From NCBI GenBank assembly GCA_016716535.1, contig JADJWD010000007.1:310001-374000 (forward strand): DNA of 64,000 nucleotides, read 5' to 3'. The notes beneath the pieces were generated by a model. The model was not told the origin of the DNA. It saw only the letters and a program-made list of their open reading frames with translations, and did not search any database. Every line of letters begins with the position of its first letter. Positions within the stretch are counted from its first letter, which is position 1. Source of the DNA: Betaproteobacteria bacterium. Its GTDB lineage: Bacteria > Pseudomonadota > Gammaproteobacteria > Burkholderiales > Burkholderiaceae_C. A program made the position numbers and the translations under genes. This document shows, one piece after another, positions 17,368 to 26,282 of this stretch.

Positions 17368-19305
17368 TTGACCTCCGCCCGCCCCGCCCTTCTCCTGCGG
17401 CTCGTCGCGTTCGCCTGGCTCGCCTGGCTCGGCCTGGCGATGACCGCCGCCGTGGCGCAGCCGCTCGACGAAAGCCCGGACGGCACGCAGGTCGTGCGCA
17501 GTGCCATCGCCGCCGTCGGCGACGGGCCCGAGTTCCCTGGCTTGCCGGTGCCGGTGCACGCGGTGACGCTGCCCGACGACTGGGCGAAGAGCCGCCCGGG
17601 CTTCCAGGGCGCGCTGTGGTACCGCGCGCAGTTCGACTATCGCCCTGACCGCGGCATCGACGGCGCCGCCGGCGCACCGGCGCCCGAGCTGCTGGCGCTG
17701 TTCATCGCGCGCGTGTGCTCGACCTACGAGGTGCGGCTGAACGGCCAGCTGGTGGCCAGCGGCGGGCGCCTGCGCGAGCCGATCTCCAACCACTGCGCGC
17801 GCCCGCAACTGGTGAACCTGCCGACGGTGCTGCTGCTGGCCGGCCGCAACGAGCTGGACATCAAGGTCGTCGGCCATCGGCTGGCCGAGGTCGGCTCGGC
17901 GCAGCGCGCCGGGGGCCTGTCGACGCTGTGGGTCGGCCCGCACGCGGTGCTGGCGCCGCACCATGCGCGGCAGACGCTGTTGCAGGTGGGCTTCGCGCAG
18001 GGCGCCAGCGCGACGCTGCTGTTGATGGGCGGCTTCATGTTCGTGCTCGGCTACGTCAACCGGCGCGAGAGCCAGCTCGCCTACTTCGGCGCGTTGAGCG
18101 TCGGCCTGGCGTTGTTCGATGCGCGGCTGTGGCTGCGCGAAGGGCCGCTGTCGCACCGCGTCACCGAGTTCGTGCTGCTCGTGCTGCTGTCGTTCATCAC
18201 CTGGGCGACGGTGCAGTTCCTGCTGCGCTCGCGCGGCCTCAGGCTGAAGCAGGCCGATGCCGGCCTGCCGGTGCAGTGTGCGCTGGTCGCGCTGTCACTG
18301 CTGGCTGCCGGGCCCGAGCGGCTGCACGTGCTGGCGCTGGTCTGGTACGCGGTGTTCACGCTCGAGATTGCCGCCGCCGCGGTGCTGCTGCTGAGGCAAC
18401 CCGGCAGCGCCGAGACGCGCTGGGCGACCGCGCTGCTGCTCGGTGCGGCGATGCTCGCCGTGATTGCCGACACCACTGCCGGGCACGACGGCAGCGGCGT
18501 CGTGCCGGCGCTGCTGGCCTCGACCGCGCTACCGCTCGTCGTGCTCTTCATCGGCTTGCGCCTCGTGATGCACCACGGCCGCGCCCGCCGCGAGGCCGAA
18601 GCGTCGCGCGCGCAGCTCGAGCGCAACCAGGTCGACCTCGAGCGGCGCGTGCGCGAGGCGACGCAGGAGATCGAGCGCAACATGCGCCAGATCTCCGATC
18701 ACAAGATCGAGCAGGTCGCCGAGCGCGAGCGCAAGCGCATCGCCGCCGATCTGCACGACGACCTCGGCGCCAAGCTGCTGACGATCGTGCATACCAGCGA
18801 GTCCGACCGCATCAGCACGCTGGCGCGCGAGGCGCTCGAGGAGATGCGCCTGTCGGTGCGCGGCCTCACCGGCCGGCCGGTGCGCCTGGCCGACGCGATG
18901 GGCGACTGGCGCGCCGAGACGGTGGCGCGGCTGAACCAGGCCGGCATCGAAGGCGAGTGGAAGAGCCCGGACGAGGCGCCGCAGATGCTCAGCTCGCGCG
19001 CCTACGTGCAGTGCACGCGCATCCTGCGCGAGGCCACCAGCAACATCATCAAGCACAGCGGCGCGTCGCACTGCTCGATCACCTGCGCCACCGCCGACGG
19101 CGACTTCCAGCTCGTCATCCAGGACAACGGCGACGGCATCGCGCAGCAGGACGTCGACGCCCGGCTGGACAAGGGGCACGGCCTGGCGAGCATGAAGAAC
19201 CGCGCCAAGCAGCTGCAGGGGCAGTGCCTCGTCGAATCGGGCCCGGGATACGGGACCGTGATCCGCCTCACGCTTCCGCTGGATCGCGCCACCACGCCCT
19301 CGTGA
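17368..19305 (+). CDS. Membrane sensor histidine kinase (NarX/DegS-like HisKA_3) with periplasmic sensor
   Basis: This 645-residue two-component sensor has an N-terminal signal/anchor and a periplasmic region of about 180 residues resembling a jelly-roll ligand domain (ALWYRAQFDY, then VRLNGQLVASGG). About seven hydrophobic helices follow (roughly residues 205-410), a 7TMR-DISM-like arrangement. A coiled coil (about 410-455) leads to the HisKA_3 phosphoacceptor His463 in ERKRIAADLHDDLGAK and a HATPase_c domain with N-box REATSNIIKH and G-box DNGDGI. The start is TTG 17368, close behind the divergent phoH. It is separated by 61 bases from the response regulator, which is surely its partner. 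The signal sensed is unknown. Confidence 0.88.
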   Translation: MTSARPALLLRLVAFAWLAWLGLAMTAAVAQPLDESPDGTQVVRSAIAAVGDGPEFPGLPVPVHAVTLPDDWAKSRPGFQGALWYRAQFDYRPDRGIDGAAGAPAPELLALFIARVCSTYEVRLNGQLVASGGRLREPISNHCARPQLVNLPTVLLLAGRNELDIKVVGHRLAEVGSAQRAGGLSTLWVGPHAVLAPHHARQTLLQVGFAQGASATLLLMGGFMFVLGYVNRRESQLAYFGALSVGLALFDARLWLREGPLSHRVTEFVLLVLLSFITWATVQFLLRSRGLRLKQADAGLPVQCALVALSLLAAGPERLHVLALVWYAVFTLEIAAAAVLLLRQPGSAETRWATALLLGAAMLAVIADTTAGHDGSGVVPALLASTALPLVVLFIGLRLVMHHGRARREAEASRAQLERNQVDLERRVREATQEIERNMRQISDHKIEQVAERERKRIAADLHDDLGAKLLTIVHTSESDRISTLAREALEEMRLSVRGLTGRPVRLADAMGDWRAETVARLNQAGIEGEWKSPDEAPQMLSSRAYVQCTRILREATSNIIKHSGASHCSITCATADGDFQLVIQDNGDGIAQQDVDARLDKGHGLASMKNRAKQLQGQCLVESGPGYGTVIRLTLPLDRATTPS

Positions 19306-19366
19306 GTGCCGGAGGACGGCCGATAACATCGTCGTCAACCCCTCGCCCAGGTGCCGCCTCCCGCGG

Positions 19367-20023
19367 ATGCGCGTGATGAAACATATCCTGCTGCTCGAAG
19401 ACCTGCCCGAGATCCGCGCCTGGATGCGCAAGCTCGTGCTGCAGGTCTTTCCGGACGCCGTCATCAGCGAAAGCGCGCGCATCCAGGACGCGATGGCGCT
19501 GGTGGCGACGCAACGCTTCGACCTCGCGCTCGTCGACCTCGGCCTGCCCGATGGCAGCGGCGTCGACGTGGTGACCAAGCTGCGTGATCTGCAGCCCGAG
19601 GTGCAAAGCGTCATCGTCACGATCCACGACGACGACGAGCATCTGTTCCCGGCGCTGCAGGCCGGCGCCTTCGGCTACATCCTGAAGGAGCAGCCGCGCG
19701 AGCAGATCACCGAGCAGCTGCAACGCATCAGCCAGGGCGAGCCGCCGCTGTCACCCTCGATCGCGCGCCGCGTGATGGCCTACTTCACCGAGAAGGCCAA
19801 GCCGCAGGCGGCCAACCCGATGCCGCACGTGAGCCTGACCGACCGCGAAAGCGAAGTGCTGCTGCGCGTGGCCAAGGGCTACACGCTGCCCGAGATCGGC
19901 GTGCAGCTGGGCCTGAGCCGCCACACGATCGCCGACTACGTGAAGCAGATCTACCGCAAGCTCAACGTCAGCTCGCGCGCCGAGGCGGCGCTCGAGGCGC
20001 AGCGGCTGGGGCTCTTCAGGTAG
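19367..20023 (+). CDS. LuxR/NarL-family response regulator
   Basis: This 218-residue regulator has a receiver domain with acidic pocket Glu11/Asp12, phosphoacceptor Asp57 in LALVDLGLPDGSG and conserved Lys in FGYILKEQ. A C-terminal LuxR-type helix-turn-helix (about residues 150-215) contains LTDRESEVLLRVAKGYTLPEIG and LNVSSRAEAALEA. It follows the histidine kinase on the same strand and should be phosphorylated by it. The second in-frame ATG at 19376 is an alternative start. It ends 31 bases from the convergent end of gspF; a link to type II secretion control is possible but not shown. Confidence 0.93.
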   Translation: MRVMKHILLLEDLPEIRAWMRKLVLQVFPDAVISESARIQDAMALVATQRFDLALVDLGLPDGSGVDVVTKLRDLQPEVQSVIVTIHDDDEHLFPALQAGAFGYILKEQPREQITEQLQRISQGEPPLSPSIARRVMAYFTEKAKPQAANPMPHVSLTDRESEVLLRVAKGYTLPEIGVQLGLSRHTIADYVKQIYRKLNVSSRAEAALEAQRLGLFR

Positions 20024-20054
20024 CGCTCGGTCGCCGAATGCGCTTCGGGGGTCT

Positions 20055-21281
20055 CTATTTGACCCACTGGTTCATCTGGATGATCGGCAGCATGACCGCC
20101 AGCATGATCAGCACGACGACCAGGCCCATCACGACGATCAGGAGCGGCTCGATGATCGTCGCCGCCGACATCGCGCGGCGCTGCACCTCGGCGGATAGCT
20201 GATTCGACGCGCGGCCGAGCATCACCGGCAACTGGCCGGTCTGCTCACCCAGGCGCGCGAACATCGCCAGCAACCCCGGATAACGCGGCTTGGCTGCCAG
20301 CGCCGAGGCGAGCGAGGCACCCTCGCGCACCTGCACCAGCGCATCGAGCGCATCGGCGCGCATCGCGCGGTTGTTCACCGTCTCGGCCGCGGCCTGCAGC
20401 GCCTTCAGGATCGGCACGCCGGCGCCGGCCAGCATTGCCAGCGTGCCGCCGAAGCGCGCCGCGTTGTAGCCGCGCGCCAGCCGGCCGAAGAGCGGCAGAC
20501 GCAGGAAGGCCGCGTCGGTGCTGCGCCGAAACGCCTCGTTGCGCCGCGCCGCGGCATAAGCGCCGGCGCCGCCGACCGCGAGCACCGCGACCGCCCAGCC
20601 CCAGTTGCGCACGAACGCCGACAGCCACAGCATCACCACCGTCAGCGTCGGCAGCGCGCGCTTGGAACTGGTGAAGACGTTGGCGATCTGCGGCACGACG
20701 TAGGTCATCAACACGATGACGATGAGCACCGCGACGATCGAGACGATGGCCGGGTACATCATCGCGCCGGTGACCTTGGCACGCAGCGCCTGGCGCTGCT
20801 CGAGGTCGTCGGCGAGCTTCTCGAGCACGGTGCCCAAGGCGCCGCTTTGCTCGCCGGCGGCGACGACCGCGCGGTAGACCTCGTCGAACTCGCGCGGCGC
20901 GGTGCCGAGCGCACGTGCGAACGGGCTGCCGGCGTTGACCTCGCTCTTCAGGTGCGCGACGAGTTCACGCTGGCGCGCATCCTCGGCCTCGTCGCCGAGT
21001 GCCGACAGCGCACGCTCGAGCGGCAGCCCGGCGGCGACGAGCCCGGCGAGCTGGCGCGTCCACACCGCCAGCGTCGTCGCGTTGAAGACGCGCCGCGACC
21101 AGCGCGAGAGCTTCGCGCCGCCGGCGGCGTCGTTGGCGGCCGCGCCCACCGGGTTGACCGCCAGCGGCACCAGCGAGCGCGAACGCAGCTGCGCGCGCGC
21201 CGCCTTCGCGTTGTCGGCCTCGAGCAGGCCGGACTGCGACTTGCCGGCTTCGTCGAGCGCTTCGAACTTGTAGGCGGGCAT
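20055..21281 (-). CDS. gspF: Type II secretion inner-membrane platform protein GspF
   Basis: GspF anchors the secretion ATPase at the inner membrane. The 408-residue protein starts MPAYKFEALDEAGKSQSG, the family signature, and has two homologous T2SSF domains (about residues 75-195 and 275-395). Three transmembrane helices are visible, including VSIVAVLIVIVLMTYVVPQI and the C-terminal VVMGLVVVLIMLAVMLPII. It is the last gene of the minus-strand gsp operon, 14 bases after gspE. Confidence 0.96.
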   Translation of the reverse strand: MPAYKFEALDEAGKSQSGLLEADNAKAARAQLRSRSLVPLAVNPVGAAANDAAGGAKLSRWSRRVFNATTLAVWTRQLAGLVAAGLPLERALSALGDEAEDARQRELVAHLKSEVNAGSPFARALGTAPREFDEVYRAVVAAGEQSGALGTVLEKLADDLEQRQALRAKVTGAMMYPAIVSIVAVLIVIVLMTYVVPQIANVFTSSKRALPTLTVVMLWLSAFVRNWGWAVAVLAVGGAGAYAAARRNEAFRRSTDAAFLRLPLFGRLARGYNAARFGGTLAMLAGAGVPILKALQAAAETVNNRAMRADALDALVQVREGASLASALAAKPRYPGLLAMFARLGEQTGQLPVMLGRASNQLSAEVQRRAMSAATIIEPLLIVVMGLVVVLIMLAVMLPIIQMNQWVK

Positions 21282-21295
21282 CGGTCAGCTTCTCG

Positions 21296-22717
21296 TCAAT
21301 CGCCGGTCACGCGCAGAACCTCTTCGCGCGACGTGATGCCCTGCTCGATCAGGCGCTGGCCGTCCTCGCGCATCGACTTCAGGCCGTTGGCCTCGGCCTG
21401 CACGAAGAGCTGGTTCTCGGGCGCGCGGCGGTGGATCAGCTGGCTGAGCTTGTCCTCCACCGTCATCAGCTCGTAGACGCCGGTGCGGCCCTTGTAGCCG
21501 GTGTGCCCGCACTCGCCACAGCCTACGGGGTGCCACAGGCCATCGTCGGCCTGCCGCTTGCAGTGCGGGCACAACTTGCGCACGAGGCGCTGCGCCAGCG
21601 TGCCCAGCAGGCTCGAGCTGAGCAGAAACGGCTCGACGCCCATGTCCACCAGGCGCGTGACGCTGGAGACCGCGTCGTTCGTGTGCACGGTGGCCAGCAC
21701 GAGGTGGCCGGTGAGGCTGGCCTGGATGGCGATCTGCGCCGTCTCGAAGTCGCGGATCTCGCCGATCATGATGACGTCCGGGTCCTGGCGCAGGATGGCG
21801 CGCAGCGCCTTCGCGAACGTCAGGTCGATCTTCGGGTTGACCTGCGTCTGACCGATGCCGGGCAGCTCGTACTCGACCGGGTCCTCGACCGTCAGCACGT
21901 TCGTCGTCGCGGTGTCGACGCGCTGCAGGCTCGCGTACAGCGTCGTCGTCTTGCCGCTGCCGGTGGGGCCGGTGACGAGCACGATGCCGTGCGGCTGCTG
22001 GATCAGGCGCGCGAAACCGGCGAGCACGTCGCCGCTCATGCCCAGGCCCTCGAGCGTGAACTTCGATTCGGTCTTGTCCAGCAGGCGCAGCACCGCGCGC
22101 TCGCCGTGCGCCGAAGGCAGCGTCGAGACGCGCACGTCGATGGCGCGGCCGCCGATGCGCAGCGAGATGCGCCCGTCCTGCGGCAGGCGCTTCTCGGCGA
22201 TGTCGAGCTCGGCCATGATCTTCAGGCGCGAGATCAGCGCCGCGTGCAGCGCGCGATTGGGCTGCACCACCTCGCGCAGGCTGCCGTCGACGCGGAATCG
22301 CACCGACGAGCTGCGCTCGTACGGCTCGATGTGGATGTCGCTCGCGCCGTCCTTCGCCGCCTGCGTGAGCAGCGCGTTGAGCATGCGGATGATCGGCGCG
22401 TCGTCGGCGGCTTCGAGCAGGTCTTCCACCGCCGGCAGGTCCTGCATCATGCGGCTCAGGTCGACGCCGCTTTCGACTTCGCCCATCACCGCGGCGGCGC
22501 TGCCCTCGCCGCCGGCGTAGGCCTCGGCGATGCGCTGGCCGAGGGTGCCTTCGGCCTCGCGCTCGAAGCGCCGCACGTCAAAGAGGCGCGTCACCTCGGC
22601 CAGCGCGGCCGACGGCGTGTTCTCGCCGGCCCACAGCACGAGTTGCTCGCCGTCGTCCTCGAGCAGCACGTGGTTGGCCTTCGCGAAGGGGTAAGGCAGC
22701 GGGTGGCGGGCTCCCAT
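21296..22717 (-). CDS. gspE: Type II secretion ATPase GspE
   Basis: GspE is the hexameric cytoplasmic ATPase driving pseudopilus assembly. The 473-residue protein has Walker A GPTGSGKT at 250-257, the Asp box EDPVEYELPGIGQTQVN and Walker B DVIMIGEIRD. A zinc-binding cysteine set (C383, C386, C400, C403) is typical of GspE/PilB ATPases. The N-terminal domain that contacts GspL spans about residues 1-110. It lies 36 bases after gspD. Confidence 0.97.
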   Translation of the reverse strand: MGARHPLPYPFAKANHVLLEDDGEQLVLWAGENTPSAALAEVTRLFDVRRFEREAEGTLGQRIAEAYAGGEGSAAAVMGEVESGVDLSRMMQDLPAVEDLLEAADDAPIIRMLNALLTQAAKDGASDIHIEPYERSSSVRFRVDGSLREVVQPNRALHAALISRLKIMAELDIAEKRLPQDGRISLRIGGRAIDVRVSTLPSAHGERAVLRLLDKTESKFTLEGLGMSGDVLAGFARLIQQPHGIVLVTGPTGSGKTTTLYASLQRVDTATTNVLTVEDPVEYELPGIGQTQVNPKIDLTFAKALRAILRQDPDVIMIGEIRDFETAQIAIQASLTGHLVLATVHTNDAVSSVTRLVDMGVEPFLLSSSLLGTLAQRLVRKLCPHCKRQADDGLWHPVGCGECGHTGYKGRTGVYELMTVEDKLSQLIHRRAPENQLFVQAEANGLKSMREDGQRLIEQGITSREEVLRVTGD

Positions 22718-22753
22718 GGCGGATGCGCTCCTTGGTCGCTTGGCCGGACGCGC

Positions 22754-24979
22754 TCAGGGCGCCACCGGCTTGGCCGGCGTGCCCTCGTCGGGCACGACGT
22801 TCACCGGCGCCGGCTTCGACGGGCCGATGAACGGCGCGGAGTTGATCGGCAGCACGGCGCTGGGGGTGGGCTGTGCCTGCCGCTGCAGGCCGCGCATCTG
22901 CTCGTAGCGGTCGACCGAGAAGCGCGTGCTCGCGTCGGCATCGCGCATCACCACCGGGCGCAGAAAGACCATCAGGTTCGTGCGCCGGCGCGTGCGCGAC
23001 TCGCTGCGGAAGAGGCCGCCGACGACCGGGATGTCGCCCAGCAGCGGCACCTTGCTGCGCGTCGTCTCGTAGCGGTCTTCGATGAGGCCGCCGAGCACGA
23101 GGATCTGGCCGTCGTCGACCGTCACCGTGCCTTCGATCGAGCGCTTCGTCGTCGACGGGCCGGCGTTGCTGGTGCCGGCGGCGACGTCGCTCTTGACGCT
23201 GCTTTGCTCCTGGAAGATGACCATGCGGATGGCGCCGTTCTCGCCGATCTGCGGCCGGATGCGCAGCGTGATGCCGACGTCCTTGCGCTCGATCGTCTGG
23301 AACGGGTTCGTCGTCGCGCCGCCGGTCTGCGTGAACTGGCCGGTGATGAACGGCACGTTCTCGCCGACGACGATCTTCGCCTCTTCGTTGTCCAGCGTGA
23401 TCAGGTTCGGCGTGCTGACGACGTTGGTCGCCGTCTGCGACTGCAGCGCGCGCAGGATGCCGGCGAGCGAATAGACGCCGCCGTAGTTGCGCAACAGCGC
23501 GATGTTCAGCCCCTGGCCGATCTGCGCGATGGCGCTGGCCGGCTCGCCGGCGGCGGCCGCGCCGGTGATGCCGATGATGTTGCCGGTGGCACCGAAGTTG
23601 GTGCCGGTGGCCACGCCCCAGCGGTCGCCGCTCTGGCCGAGCAGGCCCTGCCACTGGAAGCCGAGGTCGACGCCGTCGGCGCCGTCGACCTCGACGATCA
23701 TGCTCTCGATGTAGACCTGCGCGCGGCGCGTGTCGAGCTGGTCGATCAGCGCGCGCACCTGCCGGTACAGCGGCTCGGGCGCGGTGATGATCAGCGAATT
23801 GGTCGCCGGGTCGGCCTGGATGAAGCCGCCGGTCGAAGGCGACGCCGACGCGGCCACCGGCGCCGTGGCCTGCGTGGCGCCGGCGGCCACCGGCGCGGCC
23901 GCGGTGACGGGCGTCGTCGCGCCCACGCCGGTGGCGCCGCCGGTGCTGCCCGGGGGCCCGCCAAGCGCGCTGAAGGCGGCGCGCACGACGGTGGCGAGCT
24001 TCACCGCGTCGGCGTTCTTCAGGTGCACGACCCACATGCCGCCACCGGCGCCGACGAGGTTGACCGGGCGGTCGAGGCGCTCGATGTTGGCCTTCACCTG
24101 CGCCAGCCGCGCGGGGTTGGCGGCGCGCACGATCAGCGAGTTGCTGCGCGAGTCGGCGATCACCGTCGTCGCGCTGCCGCCGGCGACGCCGGGCACGCCC
24201 GGCACGCCCGGCCCGCTGTCGGACAGGCGCTGCACGAGCGGCGCCAGGTCGGCGGCCACCGCGTGCTGCAGCGGCACGATCTCGACATCGGTGCCCGGCG
24301 GCTGGTCGAGCGCCGCGATGATGCGGCTCATGCGCTGCAGGTTGTCGGCGTAGTCGGTGATGACCAGCGAGTTGCTGCCCGGGTTGGCGTTGATCGTGTT
24401 GTTGGCGGTAATCAGCGGCCGCAGCACCGCGACGAGGTTGTTCGGGTTCTCGTACCGCAGCGGAAAGATCTGCGTGATGATCTGTTCGCCGCGCTGCGGC
24501 ACCGAGCCGACCGAGACGGTGCCGGCCTGCAGCTTGGCGTCGGCCTCGGGCACGACCTTCAACAGGCCGCTGTTCTCCACCACCGCGAAGCCGAGGCCCC
24601 GCAGCGCCGACTGGTAGCTGCCGAAGGCCTGCGCCACCGTCTGCGGCTGCTCGCTGTAGACGGTGATCTGGCCGCGCACGCGCGGGTCGACGACGATCGG
24701 CCGCTCGAGCATCGCCGCGAAGGCGCGGGTCACCGCTTCGATGTCGGCGTTGACGAAGTTCACCGTCACGGTCGCGGCGCGCGCGCCGCGCGCCGTGCTG
24801 CGCGCCGGGGCGGGGGCCTGAGCAGGCGCCGGGGGCGCCGGGGCCACCGCAGGCGCCGGGGCGGGCGCCGGTGCCTGCGCCGCAGCCGGAAGGCCGGCGA
24901 ATGCCAGGGCCGTCGTCAGGGCCGCCGCCAGGGACACGACCGGCAGGTCGGGAAGGGGCAAGCGTCGCTTCATGGTCAT
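22754..24979 (-). CDS. gspD: Type II secretion secretin GspD
   Basis: GspD forms the outer-membrane secretion channel. The 741-residue protein has a signal peptide (VVSLAAALTTALAFAGLPAAA, after a 16-residue start) and an Ala/Pro-rich segment. An N0 domain (VNFVNADIEAVTRAFAAML) precedes repeated N1-N3 domains with SNSLVITD and SNSLIVRA motifs. The C-terminal secretin core includes NEEAKIVVGENVPFITG and VPLLGDIPVVGGLF. Two low-complexity insertions are notable: a collagen-like GPGVPGVPGVAGG near residue 245 and a Thr/Ala/Gly-rich loop between N2 and N3. It overlaps the gspN stop by four bases. Confidence 0.97.
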   Translation of the reverse strand: MTMKRRLPLPDLPVVSLAAALTTALAFAGLPAAAQAPAPAPAPAVAPAPPAPAQAPAPARSTARGARAATVTVNFVNADIEAVTRAFAAMLERPIVVDPRVRGQITVYSEQPQTVAQAFGSYQSALRGLGFAVVENSGLLKVVPEADAKLQAGTVSVGSVPQRGEQIITQIFPLRYENPNNLVAVLRPLITANNTINANPGSNSLVITDYADNLQRMSRIIAALDQPPGTDVEIVPLQHAVAADLAPLVQRLSDSGPGVPGVPGVAGGSATTVIADSRSNSLIVRAANPARLAQVKANIERLDRPVNLVGAGGGMWVVHLKNADAVKLATVVRAAFSALGGPPGSTGGATGVGATTPVTAAAPVAAGATQATAPVAASASPSTGGFIQADPATNSLIITAPEPLYRQVRALIDQLDTRRAQVYIESMIVEVDGADGVDLGFQWQGLLGQSGDRWGVATGTNFGATGNIIGITGAAAAGEPASAIAQIGQGLNIALLRNYGGVYSLAGILRALQSQTATNVVSTPNLITLDNEEAKIVVGENVPFITGQFTQTGGATTNPFQTIERKDVGITLRIRPQIGENGAIRMVIFQEQSSVKSDVAAGTSNAGPSTTKRSIEGTVTVDDGQILVLGGLIEDRYETTRSKVPLLGDIPVVGGLFRSESRTRRRTNLMVFLRPVVMRDADASTRFSVDRYEQMRGLQRQAQPTPSAVLPINSAPFIGPSKPAPVNVVPDEGTPAKPVAP

Positions 24980-25761
24980 CCGATCGAAATGACGGACTGC
25001 GCGCCCTGGCGCCGCCCGATGATGTTCAGCAGGTTGTTCAGCGCCGCCTCGGCCCCGGGGGCGGCGCTCGCCTGGCCGCGAAAGCGCAGCCGCCCGGCGG
25101 CGAACTGGCCGCTGCCGCTGAGCTGCAACGCGCCGGTCTGCGTCGTCAGCAGCACGCTCGTGCCTTCACGCGCGGCGGCGTCGCCGGCCAGCGTCAGGCG
25201 GTAGCTGCCAAGCATGTCAAGGGTCGAGATGCGCGACGCAAGCGAATGCAACTCGAGGTCGGCGCGGCCGGTGAAGGTCCAGCGGCCGCCGGCGCTTTCG
25301 AGCACGAGGCCGGGCGTGCTCAGTTGCAGCGCGCCGGTCAGCTGCAGCGTGTTCCACGGCGTGCCCAGGCCGCTGAGCCACGCCGCCGGCCACTGCCCGA
25401 ACGAGCCGCCCTGGCTGCGCGGCAGCAACTCGATGCGCATGCGCCCGAGCCCGGGCACGATGCGCAGCCGCTGCTCGCCGGTCAGGCAGCAGGCGTGGCG
25501 CAGCCGCACCGAGGCCGCCAGGCCGTCGAGGCCGACGTTCCAGTGCAGCCGCCCGGGCAGCGCGCTGGCGTCGCGGCTGCCCTCGCCGGCGGTGAGCACG
25601 AGCACGGCCGAGCCCGACCAGACGCTGCCGCGCGCGTCGCTCAAGATGAAGTAGCCGCCGCTTTGCCGCGTCACGAACCCCGCCAGCCACGCCGCCGGCG
25701 CGAAGACGACCAGCGCGACGAGCGCGCCGACGGCCGCGCCCAGCAGCAGCCAGCGGTTCAC
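24976..25761 (-). CDS. gspN: Type II secretion protein GspN
   Basis: GspN is an accessory inner-membrane protein of some type II systems with a single N-terminal anchor (WLLLGAAVGALVALVVFAPAAWLAGFV) and a periplasmic domain. The 261-residue protein begins at GTG 25761, overlapping the gspM stop by four bases, and ends overlapping gspD. The C-terminal part (GQFAAGRLRFRGQASAAPG, then LNNLLNIIGRR) is characteristic of the family. Its presence between gspM and gspD is the usual arrangement in Burkholderiales gsp clusters. Confidence 0.9.
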   Translation of the reverse strand: MNRWLLLGAAVGALVALVVFAPAAWLAGFVTRQSGGYFILSDARGSVWSGSAVLVLTAGEGSRDASALPGRLHWNVGLDGLAASVRLRHACCLTGEQRLRIVPGLGRMRIELLPRSQGGSFGQWPAAWLSGLGTPWNTLQLTGALQLSTPGLVLESAGGRWTFTGRADLELHSLASRISTLDMLGSYRLTLAGDAAAREGTSVLLTTQTGALQLSGSGQFAAGRLRFRGQASAAPGAEAALNNLLNIIGRRQGAQSVISIG

Positions 25762-26282
25762 GTGCCCGGCCCCATGCCGACGACAACGGTGCCGGTGAGC
25801 CCCGTGCTGCCGCGCGACAGGTTCGCCTCGATCGTGCGCGCGCGCGCGCCCGAGCGCGCCTCGGCCAGCCAGTCGCGCAGCGCGATGCTGCTCACGCCGG
25901 CCACCGTGAGCACGGCGCGGTCGCCCTGCAACGCCAGGCGTGCCTTGTCGCCGCCCAGCCGCGCGGTGGCCGCCTTCAGCACGTTGCCGGCCTGGTCGGC
26001 GGGCACCGGCGTCACGCCGCGCAGCTCGCGCGCCTCGGCGGCCAGGCGCTGCATCAGCTGCAGCTGCTGCTCGGCGCTGTCGAGCTGCGCGGGGGCGCGT
26101 TGCAGCGTGCGCAGCGCCGGCGCCAGCGCCACCCACCACAGCAACGCGAGCAAGACGATCAGCGCCGCGGCGCCGATCAGCCGGCGTTCGCGCAGCGCCA
26201 GGCCGCTCCACCACTGCCGCAGCAGTTCGCGCGGCACGCGCAGCGCGGCGGCCAGGGATTCGGTGGGGTTGTTGTCGCTCAT
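25758..26282 (-). CDS. gspM: Type II secretion protein GspM
   Basis: GspM is a bitopic inner-membrane protein that binds and stabilises GspL. The 174-residue protein has a short cytoplasmic N-terminus, a transmembrane helix (LIGAAALIVLLALLWWVAL, about residues 35-53), a coiled-coil-like segment with LDSAEQQLQLMQRL, and a small ferredoxin-like periplasmic domain. It overlaps gspL and gspN by four bases at each end, indicating tight translational coupling. Confidence 0.94.
   Translation of the reverse strand: MSDNNPTESLAAALRVPRELLRQWWSGLALRERRLIGAAALIVLLALLWWVALAPALRTLQRAPAQLDSAEQQLQLMQRLAAEARELRGVTPVPADQAGNVLKAATARLGGDKARLALQGDRAVLTVAGVSSIALRDWLAEARSGARARTIEANLSRGSTGLTGTVVVGMGPGT

Noticed and set aside
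21431..25204. A 1257-residue open frame on the plus strand
   Set aside because: It is antisense to gspE and gspD, Arg/Ala/His-rich and without domains; it is open only because stop codons are rare in GC-rich DNA.
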